From Novosphingobium sp. Chol11 (GTDB lineage Bacteria > Pseudomonadota > Alphaproteobacteria > Sphingomonadales > Sphingomonadaceae), in the NCBI RefSeq assembly GCF_900218065.1, contig NZ_OBMU01000001.1:1024894-1088893 (forward strand): a stretch of DNA of 64,000 nt. The letters run 5' to 3'. Every line of letters starts with the position of its first letter. The stretch's first letter is position 1. Made by a program: the position numbers and the translations under genes. Shown here one piece after another: positions 27,745 to 35,492 of this stretch. The notes under the pieces were generated by a model, which saw only the letters and a list, made by a program, of their open reading frames with translations, was not told where the DNA came from and did not search any database.

Positions 27745-29040
27745 TCAGTCGCAGGCCTTGTGAAGCCTCCAGGCCAGCCAGGCGCAAGGAAGGCATAGGA
27801 CAGCAACCAGCAGCAACTGATTGACGACGGACATGCCCGCGATGCTGAGGCTGATGGCAAAGAGCGACCCCAGCACCATGGCCCCGGAATTCACGATGTT
27901 GTTAGCCGCTACAGTCCGGGCGGCTTCACACTTTTCGACCGTCGTGGTGAGAAAGGCGTAAAGCGGGACCACGAACATGCCGCCGAACGTCGCTACGCCT
28001 AGCAGGCATGCCGACAATGCAAGCGCCAGCGGATGGGCCAGAAAGCCTTGAAGCGAGAGCATGCCGCCGCCAGCCGCCGGCGTCCACAAGTCGCACACGA
28101 TGTGGAAGGCAATGATGCACAGACCCATGCCGATGACGGCAGCTGGCGCATAGCGGGCAGACACATGCCCTTTCAGCAGGCGATTGATGGCGATCGAACC
28201 AATGGCGATCCCAACGGAAAAGATCGCGAGGAACAGGCTCGCCACGGGCTTGTCCGCCGACAGCACATTTTTGACGAGTGGGGGGAACTGGATAAAAAGT
28301 ATCGATCCAACCGCCCAGAACAAGCTGATCGCCATGATCGCCAGAAACAGGCGGCGGATGTGCATGGTGCCGCGCACCAGCGTGACTGATGATCGGATGA
28401 TGTGGAAGTCGATCGGCTGTCGCCCAAGCAGCGATGGCGCGGGCGGTACTTCCCTGCCTGCCACATATCCGATGGCGGCTGTCACAACGATGCCGATCGC
28501 GGCAACCTCGACTGGAATGATGCCTGCCAGGATGGTGCCGGCGAGAATGGCTATATAGGTCCCTGCCTCGACCAGGCCCGTGCCGCCGAGAACTTCGTCA
28601 TCATGCAGGTGTTGAGGGAGAATCGCGTATTTGATCGGGCCGAAGAATGTCGAGTGAACCCCCATAGCAAAGAGAGCACAAAGCAGCAGCGGGATCGCGA
28701 GGCTATGGATCGCGATGCCGCTCCAGATCAAAGCGAGGCCCGCTGCGCCAACCAGCATTATGACGATTTCCGCCGCTTTGACGTAACGGATGATGACCGC
28801 CTTGTCCCGCTGATCGGCAAGCTGCCCTGAGAGTGCCGAAAGGAGAAAGAAAGGCAGGATGAATATGCCGGTCGCCAAGGCGCTGAACCAGGTCTCGGAC
28901 CGCTCGTCATTATAGACGCTGTACACGACGAACAGGACCATCGCGTTCTTGAACAGATTGTCGTTGAAGGCGCCGAGCAGCTGAGTGATGAAAAGCGGCA
29001 GAAAACGTCGCTTGTTAAGGAGCCTGAGGGAGGCTTGCAT
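27745..29040 (-). CDS. MFS transporter, LplT-like (lysophospholipid type)
   Basis: The ATG at 29040 gives 431 residues, with a TTG two codons earlier. The start RFLPLFITQLLGAFNDNLFKNAMVLFVVY is typical of the LplT/major-facilitator subgroup that flips lysophospholipids. Twelve hydrophobic helices can be counted. It is not fused to an acyltransferase, unlike some LplT-Aas proteins. Substrate assignment is by family resemblance only. Confidence 0.85.
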   Translation of the reverse strand: MQASLRLLNKRRFLPLFITQLLGAFNDNLFKNAMVLFVVYSVYNDERSETWFSALATGIFILPFFLLSALSGQLADQRDKAVIIRYVKAAEIVIMLVGAAGLALIWSGIAIHSLAIPLLLCALFAMGVHSTFFGPIKYAILPQHLHDDEVLGGTGLVEAGTYIAILAGTILAGIIPVEVAAIGIVVTAAIGYVAGREVPPAPSLLGRQPIDFHIIRSSVTLVRGTMHIRRLFLAIMAISLFWAVGSILFIQFPPLVKNVLSADKPVASLFLAIFSVGIAIGSIAINRLLKGHVSARYAPAAVIGMGLCIIAFHIVCDLWTPAAGGGMLSLQGFLAHPLALALSACLLGVATFGGMFVVPLYAFLTTTVEKCEAARTVAANNIVNSGAMVLGSLFAISLSIAGMSVVNQLLLVAVLCLPCAWLAWRLHKACD

Positions 29041-29185
29041 AGGCAAGAAGGTCTTCTTCGCTGTGGACGAGCGGAGCGCGGTCTAGCGGCTGCGGCTGCG
29101 ACTGTCCAACCCATCCGGACAATAAGCGATCCCAGCCTCTCCACCGCTGCTTGTACAACGCTGCGGACTGTGGCAGTCCGCGCCC

Positions 29186-29749
29186 ATGCTGACGCTGCCC
29201 AATTTGCTGACGCTTTCGCGGATATTGACTGTGCCTTTGCTGGTCGCGTTGCTGTGGCCTGCAGAGGTCGGTGCGCGTTGGACGACTGGCTATGCCCTGG
29301 CATTCGCTCTTTACTGCCTGATGGGCATTACCGACTATTTTGACGGCTATCTGGCGCGAGCGCAGGGTACTGTGTCGAAGCTGGGCGTTTTCCTTGATCC
29401 TATCGCAGACAAGATCATGGTCGGCGCGGTTATCCTGATGTTGGCAGCAACCCGGGATATCGCGGGTATTCACATCGCGGCCGCCATGATCATTCTGCTG
29501 CGCGAAATCGCGGTGTCGGGCCTTCGCGAATTTTTGGCCGGGCTCCAGGTTTCGGTCCCCGTCTCCCGCTTGGCGAAGTGGAAAACGGCGTTTCAGCTTA
29601 TCGCTTTGGGCGCATTGATATTTGCGGGCGCGGTGCCAGCCTTCCCGTTGGTGCAGTTGCTGGGGATCGCTACGCTGTGGGCGGCTGCCATACTGACGCT
29701 GATCACCGGATGGGACTATCTGCGCGTCGGCATCAAGCATATGGATTGA
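29186..29749 (+). CDS. pgsA: CDP-diacylglycerol--glycerol-3-phosphate 3-phosphatidyltransferase
   Basis: This 187-residue membrane enzyme has the CDP-alcohol phosphotransferase signature intact: TDYFDGYLARAQGTVSKLG followed by VFLDPIADKIM, with all four acidic residues. It begins MLTLPNLLTLSRILTVPLLV, as PgsA does. It makes phosphatidylglycerophosphate for anionic phospholipids. moaD begins three bases after its stop. Confidence 0.95.
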   Translation: MLTLPNLLTLSRILTVPLLVALLWPAEVGARWTTGYALAFALYCLMGITDYFDGYLARAQGTVSKLGVFLDPIADKIMVGAVILMLAATRDIAGIHIAAAMIILLREIAVSGLREFLAGLQVSVPVSRLAKWKTAFQLIALGALIFAGAVPAFPLVQLLGIATLWAAAILTLITGWDYLRVGIKHMD

Positions 29750-29752
29750 GGG

Positions 29753-30013
29753 GTGGCTAAGCTCGACATCCTCTACTTCGCTTGGGTCCGGGAGATCATC
29801 GGCTGCGATAGCGAGCAAGTCGATCAACCTCCGGCAGGCGTGACGGTAGCTGACCTGATCGAACAACTGGCGGCCCGTGACGGCGGCTACGGCCAAGCAT
29901 TGGGTGACCAGTTACGATTGCGCGCTGCGCTGGACCAGCGGTTCGTACCGCTGGACAGCCTGGTCGGTGAAGCGCTGGAGCTGGCAATCTTCCCGCCGGT
30001 CACCGGCGGATGA
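29753..30013 (+). CDS. moaD: Molybdopterin synthase small subunit (sulfur carrier)
   Basis: A GTG start at 29753 gives an 86-residue ubiquitin-like protein ending in FPPVTGG. The C-terminal Gly-Gly is the site that is adenylated and thiocarboxylated. It carries sulfur to the MoaE active site for molybdopterin synthesis. Its last codon overlaps the ATG of moaE (ATGA). Confidence 0.94.
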   Translation: MAKLDILYFAWVREIIGCDSEQVDQPPAGVTVADLIEQLAARDGGYGQALGDQLRLRAALDQRFVPLDSLVGEALELAIFPPVTGG

Positions 30014-30453
30014 GCCGGGTCTCCATCCAAGAAGAAGGCTTTGACGCTGGTGCTGAACTCGCGTTGCTCGAAGCGGCAGGTGGGGGCGCCGTCGCTAGCT
30101 TCACCGGCGTTGTGCGTGGAGAAAATGACTTGGTGGCGTTGGAGCTTCATCACTATCCAGCGATGACAGCTGCTCAGGTCGAGCGGATAGTTGACGAAGC
30201 GATGGATCGCTGGCCGCTGCTAGGCGTGCGCGTCATCCATCGCTTTGGACGACTAAAGCCGGGCGAACATATAGTTTTTGTCGGAACGGCATCGCGCCAC
30301 AGATCGGCTGCTCTGGAAAGCTGCGCCTTCCTTATCGACTGGTTGAAGTCCGAAGCGCCGTTTTGGAAAAAGGAATATTTCCCTGACGGCGGAGCCAACT
30401 GGGTCGAAGCGCGTGTCGAGGACGAGGCGAAAGCCAGAGGCTGGACCCGCTAA
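30010..30453 (+). CDS. moaE: Molybdopterin synthase catalytic subunit
   Basis: This 147-residue protein overlaps moaD by four bases. Family motifs include GGAVASFTGVVRGEND, LELHHYPAMTAAQ, HRFGRLKPGEHIVFVGTASRHRSAALE and the lysine-bearing LKSEAPFWKKEYFPDG. It converts precursor Z (cPMP) to molybdopterin with MoaD thiocarboxylate. The gene pair is detached from other moa genes and sits behind pgsA. Confidence 0.95.
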   Translation: MSRVSIQEEGFDAGAELALLEAAGGGAVASFTGVVRGENDLVALELHHYPAMTAAQVERIVDEAMDRWPLLGVRVIHRFGRLKPGEHIVFVGTASRHRSAALESCAFLIDWLKSEAPFWKKEYFPDGGANWVEARVEDEAKARGWTR

Positions 30454-30455
30454 GA

Positions 30456-31382
30456 TCAGGCGGCGGCGCTGGATTGCGGGAGATCGGCAGCATCTCGCAA
30501 TAGTTCGGCCAGGAGGCGAAATTCCTTCTCCCTCGGACTGTTCTTGCGCCAGACCAAAGCGATGTCGCGATGTGACCGGTCGGATCGCAAAGGGCGCGCG
30601 GTGATCTGGGTATGATCCAATATACCGCCGGCGATCGCCATTTCCGGCATGATAGTCATGCCAAGGCCGTTATCGACCATCTGCACCAGCGTGTGCAGGG
30701 ACGTCCCCATCATCATGGCGCTTGAACGAATTTCCGGCCGGTTGCAGGCCGCCAACGCATGGTCCTTCAGGCAGTGCCCGTCTTCCAGCAGAAGCAGCTT
30801 TGTTTCATCGATCATGTCCGGCGCGATCCATTCGGGCGGGTCGCGTGGATCATCCTGTGGGAAGGCGACATATAACCGGTCTTGGAAAAGCAGTTCGCTG
30901 TCCAGTTCGCCAGTCGGGAAAGGCAGGGCCAGGAGAACGCAATCAACATTCCCGTGGCGCAGCGATTCGATAGCTGTTTGCGTTGTCTCTTCCCGAAGGT
31001 AGAGCTTGAGTTCGGGCCTGTCCGCCCGCAGCCGTGGGAGCAGCCGGGGCAGCAGGAATGGCGCGATCGTCGGAATCACGCTCATGCGTAACTCGCCCGT
31101 GAGCGGCTTCCCCGATGCTTCGGCGATGGCGGCCAGTTCTTCCGCTTCACGCAAGACGCGATGCGCCTTCTCGACTATGCGATCGCCCAAGGCAGTAAAG
31201 CGAACAACCCTTCGTGTTCGCTCAACCAGGGTCACACCGATGAGCGATTCAAGCTCTCGAATGCCCGCGGAAAGCGTGGACTGTGTCACATAGCAGCTGT
31301 CCGCTGCCTTGCCGAAATGCCCATGCTGCTTCAGCGCCACAAGATATTGCAGCTGCTTGAGCGTTGGCATGTAGCTCGACAT
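30456..31382 (-). CDS. oxyR: Peroxide-sensing LysR-type regulator OxyR
   Basis: The start is taken as ATG 31382, behind GAAAGG. The 308-residue protein has an N-terminal LysR helix-turn-helix (KLKQ-like TLKQLQYLVALKQHGHFGKAADSC) and an effector domain. Both redox cysteines of E. coli OxyR, C199 and C208, are present in LLLLEDGHCLKDHALAAC with the same eight-residue spacing, so disulfide switching should work. It would activate peroxide defence genes. It converges with moaE and is followed upstream by a TSUP gene on the same strand. Confidence 0.94.
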   Translation of the reverse strand: MSSYMPTLKQLQYLVALKQHGHFGKAADSCYVTQSTLSAGIRELESLIGVTLVERTRRVVRFTALGDRIVEKAHRVLREAEELAAIAEASGKPLTGELRMSVIPTIAPFLLPRLLPRLRADRPELKLYLREETTQTAIESLRHGNVDCVLLALPFPTGELDSELLFQDRLYVAFPQDDPRDPPEWIAPDMIDETKLLLLEDGHCLKDHALAACNRPEIRSSAMMMGTSLHTLVQMVDNGLGMTIMPEMAIAGGILDHTQITARPLRSDRSHRDIALVWRKNSPREKEFRLLAELLRDAADLPQSSAAA

Positions 31383-31421
31383 CAATCGCCTTTCTCGATC
31401 AGAACGGCGAAGATAAGAGCA

Positions 31422-32195
31422 TTAACCGATATATCCAAGCCATTTGGCGACGCCGAACAAGGATGTGAGCGTCAGGATCGTTCCAACTGCCGTGAATAGC
31501 ATGCGCGGTGCGACATGGCGGGCGAGCATCGCGCCAAAGGGTGCAGCGATGATGCCGCCTAGCAGGAGGCCAACGGTGTAGGTCGTGAAAGCTTGCCACC
31601 CCAGATGCAGGATGAAGGTCAGGCTGATCGAGAGGGTCAGTACGAACTCGACAGAGTTGACCGTCCCGATAGTATGGCGCGGGCTTGACCCCTGAATAAG
31701 CAAATTCGATGTCACGATCGGACCCCAGCCACCGCCTCCTGTCGCGTCCATGAAGCCGCCAACCAACCCGAGGGGCGCTACCCATTTCGGATCGCGCGGT
31801 TGCGGCGGCAGGTGGAAGCCGCGCCAGATCAGATAAATCCCGATCGCGGTCAGGTAGACTTGAACGAAGGGCTTTATCACTGAACCATCGATGTTCGAGA
31901 GGATATACGCCCCCGTTACGCCGCCGATGACGCCGGGAATGATGAGGCGAGCGAAAAGTCGCCAATCAACATTCCGGTGCGCGATGTGACTTATCGCTGA
32001 AACTGCCGTCGTGAATGTCTCTGCCGCGTGAACGCTTGCCGACGCGCGGCTAGGTGGTACGCCCAGCGCCAAAAGCAGGGTGCTTGAGATAACGCCGTAC
32101 GCCATCCCCAGCGCACCGTCGATCATCTGGGCTCCAAACCCAATGAGAATGAACGGTAGGAGTTCGCTGAGATGAGCGAGAACGGGATCGGTCAT
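31422..32195 (-). CDS. TauE/SafE (TSUP) family sulfite/organic-anion exporter
   Basis: This 257-residue membrane protein has about eight helices and the two TSUP repeats, with GFGAQMIDGALGMAYGVISSTLLL in the first half and GLVGGFMDATGGGGWGPIVTSNLL in the second. It begins 37 bases upstream of oxyR on the same strand and may be co-transcribed with it. The divergent gene cysE, also in sulfur metabolism, makes a sulfur-compound substrate plausible, but this is inferred. Confidence 0.9.
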   Translation of the reverse strand: MTDPVLAHLSELLPFILIGFGAQMIDGALGMAYGVISSTLLLALGVPPSRASASVHAAETFTTAVSAISHIAHRNVDWRLFARLIIPGVIGGVTGAYILSNIDGSVIKPFVQVYLTAIGIYLIWRGFHLPPQPRDPKWVAPLGLVGGFMDATGGGGWGPIVTSNLLIQGSSPRHTIGTVNSVEFVLTLSISLTFILHLGWQAFTTYTVGLLLGGIIAAPFGAMLARHVAPRMLFTAVGTILTLTSLFGVAKWLGYIG

Positions 32196-32352
32196 TCAAG
32201 GGGCCCCTGGTTGATTGTCTACCGCAGTGATAGGTATATCATGGCACGCCAAGAAACATTCTGTTTTATGGTCAGAAGCCGAAATAGCCGACATCTGGAA
32301 AAAACTTGGCCGTGGCCTTATGTATGACCCTTCGATTTTCAGGGGCCGCTGC

Positions 32353-33075
32353 ATGTTACGCAATCTTATCGGCTATTTGGACTCGGTCAAATCCCGTGAT
32401 CCAGCTCCACGTTCCCGGGCTGAAATCCTCCTTTATCCGGGTGTTTGGTCGCTCGGATTTCATCGGGTCGCGCATGGCCTTTATCGCGCGCGGCTTTATT
32501 TCCTGGCGCGTGCCGTCAATCATTTTTCCCGGTTTCTTACCGGAAACGACATTCATCCAGGCGCGCGCATCGGCAAGCGTTTCTTCATTGATCATGGGTT
32601 CACGGTCATCGGGGAAACCGCAGAGATCGGGGATGATGTTACCCTCTATCAGAATGTAACCCTTGGCGGCACAGATCCTGCGAATGGCATTGCCGGAAAG
32701 CGCCATCCGACGCTTGCCGACGGGGTGATCGTGGGTTCAGGCGCGCAGGTGCTCGGCCCTGTACATGTTGGCCCAAGGGCACGCGTGGGCGCCAACGCCG
32801 TGGTCACGAAAGATGTGCCTGAAGGTGCTACAATGGTTGGCATTCCTGCCCGCCAGATGCTGGTCGACGTCACGGCCTATCGTCGTGAGTTCCTACCTTA
32901 TGGCACGCCCTGCAGCGACTGCTACGATCCTGAAAAGCATAAGCTGGAGCAGCTTCAGCATGAAGTTGAACAGTTGCAGAAGCGGCTGGCGGAACTTCTT
33001 GAACAAAAGAAAGAAGGGTCGCTTAGTCCCGATGATGACATCCCTCTGTTCAGGGAGCGTGGTCGCGCCTCATGA
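32353..33075 (+). CDS. cysE: Serine O-acetyltransferase (EpsC class)
   Basis: ATG 32353 (MLRNLIGYLDSVKSRDPAPRS) is the family-like start and gives 240 residues; the frame is open to 32215 but that part looks unrelated. Left-handed beta-helix hexapeptides span the middle, including IHPGARIGKRFFIDHGFTVIGETAEIGDDVTLYQNVTLGG and VGPRARVGANAVV. A charged coiled coil of about 35 residues follows. It makes O-acetylserine for cysteine synthesis. Its last four bases overlap the DUF2794 gene. Confidence 0.92.
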   Translation: MLRNLIGYLDSVKSRDPAPRSRAEILLYPGVWSLGFHRVAHGLYRARLYFLARAVNHFSRFLTGNDIHPGARIGKRFFIDHGFTVIGETAEIGDDVTLYQNVTLGGTDPANGIAGKRHPTLADGVIVGSGAQVLGPVHVGPRARVGANAVVTKDVPEGATMVGIPARQMLVDVTAYRREFLPYGTPCSDCYDPEKHKLEQLQHEVEQLQKRLAELLEQKKEGSLSPDDDIPLFRERGRAS

Positions 33076-33416
33076 CCAACGTGACCCCGTTCCCCTCCAA
33101 AGCCTCCGCAGCGGGGCAAACGGGGTTTGATCGTTTGGAGTTGCAGCGCATCATGGACCTTTACGGCCGCATGGTTTCAGCCGGGCACTGGCGTGACTAT
33201 GCAATTGATCTGGGCCGTGATGCCGCCGTCTTTTCGGCGTTTCGCAGAGCAGCCGAACGTCCTGAATATCGCATTGAAAAACGGCCCTCGCTTCGCCATC
33301 GCCAGGGAATGTGGGCCCTGATCGGGGAAGCAGGCGGCATTTTGAAGCGTGGGACCGAACTGCAGGGCATTCTTGCCCCTGTAGAACGCAGATTGCTCAA
33401 GATCGTTAACGACTAG
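33072..33416 (+). CDS. DUF2794 protein
   Basis: This 114-residue protein overlaps cysE by four bases. It has the DUF2794 pattern: LELQRIMDLYGRMVSAGHWRDYAIDLGRDAAVFSAFRRAAERPEYRIEKRP and a LRHRQGMWALIGEAGGILKRG stretch. It is a small soluble alphaproteobacterial protein of unknown function. Pairing with cysE suggests a housekeeping role. Confidence 0.88.
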   Translation: MTNVTPFPSKASAAGQTGFDRLELQRIMDLYGRMVSAGHWRDYAIDLGRDAAVFSAFRRAAERPEYRIEKRPSLRHRQGMWALIGEAGGILKRGTELQGILAPVERRLLKIVND

Positions 33417-33498
33417 CTGCGCTCGTGCGTCTCATATACCCGATCCACAGGCGCACGGCTCGGCCTTCCGCAAGATCGGACAACTGATAGGATTGTTA

Positions 33499-34443
33499 AT
33501 GACCTTGCCGGCGCTGCTTCGAGAACGCTTATCATTGCCACTGATCGCGTCGCCGATGTTCATCGTCTCCCAGCCCGCGCTGGTAGTCGCACAGTGCAGG
33601 GCCGGGATCGTGGGATCCTTCCCGTCCCTCAACGCCCGGCCTTCAGGTGTATTCGAGGATTGGCTTCAACTTCTGAACCGCGAACTGACTGATCAGGACG
33701 CGCCATTCGCCGTCAACCTCATTGTCCATAAAACGAACGCCCGGCTGGAAGAAGATCTTGCGCTCTGCGTGAAATATCGCGTTCCGGTTGTGATCACCTC
33801 TTTAGGCGCCCGCACTGACGTCAATGAGGCTGTGCACAGCTATGGTGGCATCGTCCTCCATGATGTCATCAACAATATGTTCGCCAGGAAGGCCGTCGAA
33901 AAGGGGGCTGACGGACTGATCGCGGTTGCGGCGGGGGCAGGGGGCCATGCAGGTACTTTGTCGCCATTCGCCCTGGTCGAGGAAATCCGCGCCTGGTTTG
34001 ATGGTCCTTTGATCTTGTCGGGGGCCATCGCGACGGGCCGTTCGATCGCCGCCGCCCAGATGATGGGGGCTGATTTGGCCTATATGGGGTCAGCTTTCAT
34101 TGCGACCGAAGAGGCGAATGCGGACCAAAGATACAAGCAGATGATCGTGGACAGCAGTTCAGGCGACATCGTCTATTCCGACTATTTTACCGGCGTCCTC
34201 GGCAATTACCTACGGCCTAGCATCACGGCAGCTGGTTTCGATGCAGACAGGTTGCCGCAAGCCAGAGACATGGACATCGCTTCCATGGCCGAAGAGGACA
34301 AAAAGGCCTGGAGGGACATATGGGGCGCGGGTCAAGGAATAGGCGCGGTTCAGAAAATTCAGCCCGCTGCTTTGCTCATTCAGGAGCTTAAAGCTCAATA
34401 CAGGGCCGCGGTTATGGCGTTCCAACTACAGGAAGGCGCGTAA
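33499..34443 (+). CDS. Nitronate monooxygenase family flavoprotein
   Basis: ATG 33499 (MTLPALLRERL) gives 314 residues; a TTG at 33493 is also open. The TIM-barrel enzyme has LIASPMFIVSQPALVVAQCRAGIVGSFPSL at the N-terminus, GLIAVAAGAGGHAG for FMN phosphate, and LSGAIATGRSIAAAQMMGADLAYMGSAFIAT. The family oxidises alkyl nitronates, and other members are enoyl reductases or propionate-3-nitronate enzymes. The true substrate is open. It overlaps the convergent hydrolase by 18 bases. Confidence 0.9.
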   Translation: MTLPALLRERLSLPLIASPMFIVSQPALVVAQCRAGIVGSFPSLNARPSGVFEDWLQLLNRELTDQDAPFAVNLIVHKTNARLEEDLALCVKYRVPVVITSLGARTDVNEAVHSYGGIVLHDVINNMFARKAVEKGADGLIAVAAGAGGHAGTLSPFALVEEIRAWFDGPLILSGAIATGRSIAAAQMMGADLAYMGSAFIATEEANADQRYKQMIVDSSSGDIVYSDYFTGVLGNYLRPSITAAGFDADRLPQARDMDIASMAEEDKKAWRDIWGAGQGIGAVQKIQPAALLIQELKAQYRAAVMAFQLQEGA

Positions 34444-35346
34444 TTCACGCATGAAGGAGTCGAATTGATCATGATGCAGCCAATGGCCTGCATCGGCAAA
34501 CTCCACCAACCGCGCATCCTGGAAATGGGCTGCCCTACCGTCCTCGACCGGGTTGGATGCCCAACTGTCCAGACCCAGGCATAGCAGGACGGGACAAATG
34601 ATCCGCTCCCAGAAATCAGGGAGATCATGGTCCGTCATGTCCTGGGGCGGGAAATGGCGCAGATAAGGATCAAACTTCCATTCATAGCTGCCGTCTTCAT
34701 TACGATTGACGCCGTGTGCGGTCAGATGGAGCGCCTGCTCGCCTGACAGATGGTCGTTTCTCTCTCGCATACGCGCAACGGCGGCCTCGAGCGTAGGATA
34801 GTTGCGTGAGGGTTTGCGAGCGCTTGCGCGACGCCGCTCTATCCATTCGCGCCAGCGATCGGGAGCAGGATGGGTGGCCTTTTCCTGAAGAGCATCGGGA
34901 GAAAGGCCAAGTCCTTCGATGGCGACCAACCGGTCTATGCGGTCCGGGAAGAGCCCCGCATAGCGCAAGGCGATAGATCCTCCGAGTGAATGGCCGACCA
35001 GAATGACCTTGTCGCGGCTGACCAGATCAACAAGCTGCGCAAGATCATAGACGAAATCCGCCATCGAATAGGTCCCTGCGGCTGACCAGGCGCTGTCACC
35101 ATGGCCTCGAAGATCAAGGGCCACGATATGGAAGTCGCGCGCGAGTGCACGCGCTGTCCAGTCCCAGCTGCGCGCATGATCGAGCGCTCCGTGAACCAGG
35201 ATCAAGGTGGGGGCTGACCGATTGCCCCAGTCCACATAATGGAGGCGAGTACGCAACGAAGTGAAGAAATGCGATGTCGGGCTCAACGGAGCAATGGGGT
35301 CGGCATGTTCGCTCACGGGTGATGCAAAAGTGGGAGTAATATTCAT
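34426..35346 (-). CDS. Alpha/beta-hydrolase
   Basis: This 306-residue protein has the nucleophile elbow GHSLGGSIAL, an oxyanion HGALDH, and an aspartate and histidine in late loops (DAGHWLHHDQFDSF). A cap-like insertion holds the basic stretch RRRASARKPSRNYPTLEA. The family includes esterases and haloperoxidases; the substrate is unknown. An AT-rich palindrome lies about 50 bases upstream. It overlaps the tail of the convergent flavoprotein gene. Confidence 0.85.
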   Translation of the reverse strand: MNITPTFASPVSEHADPIAPLSPTSHFFTSLRTRLHYVDWGNRSAPTLILVHGALDHARSWDWTARALARDFHIVALDLRGHGDSAWSAAGTYSMADFVYDLAQLVDLVSRDKVILVGHSLGGSIALRYAGLFPDRIDRLVAIEGLGLSPDALQEKATHPAPDRWREWIERRRASARKPSRNYPTLEAAVARMRERNDHLSGEQALHLTAHGVNRNEDGSYEWKFDPYLRHFPPQDMTDHDLPDFWERIICPVLLCLGLDSWASNPVEDGRAAHFQDARLVEFADAGHWLHHDQFDSFMRELRAFL

Positions 35347-35394
35347 GTTTTCAGGCGCGCTCCCCGATTCTGGACCGGCTGCATCATAACGCAG

Positions 35395-35406
35395 CTGTTA
35401 TAACAG
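35395..35406. promoter_or_regulatory. Perfect 12-base palindrome, candidate operator
   Basis: CTGTTATAACAG is self-complementary and sits about 50 bases upstream of the hydrolase start, in a region that is otherwise non-coding. Its place and symmetry suit a dimeric repressor, but the regulator is not identified and chance is possible for 12 bases. Confidence 0.3.
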
Positions 35407-35492
35407 ATTCTCGGGAGAATTGATGGCGATAATGAGCAAAGGTCTCATCCTGCCGTACCAATTTGGGAGCAGATTTAAGTTAGCCATAGCTC

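Noticed and set aside
32199..32208. AGGGGCCCCT palindrome before the TSUP gene
   Set aside because: It overlaps the ribosome-site region and is only 10 bases of G and C. In this GC-rich DNA it could easily arise by chance.
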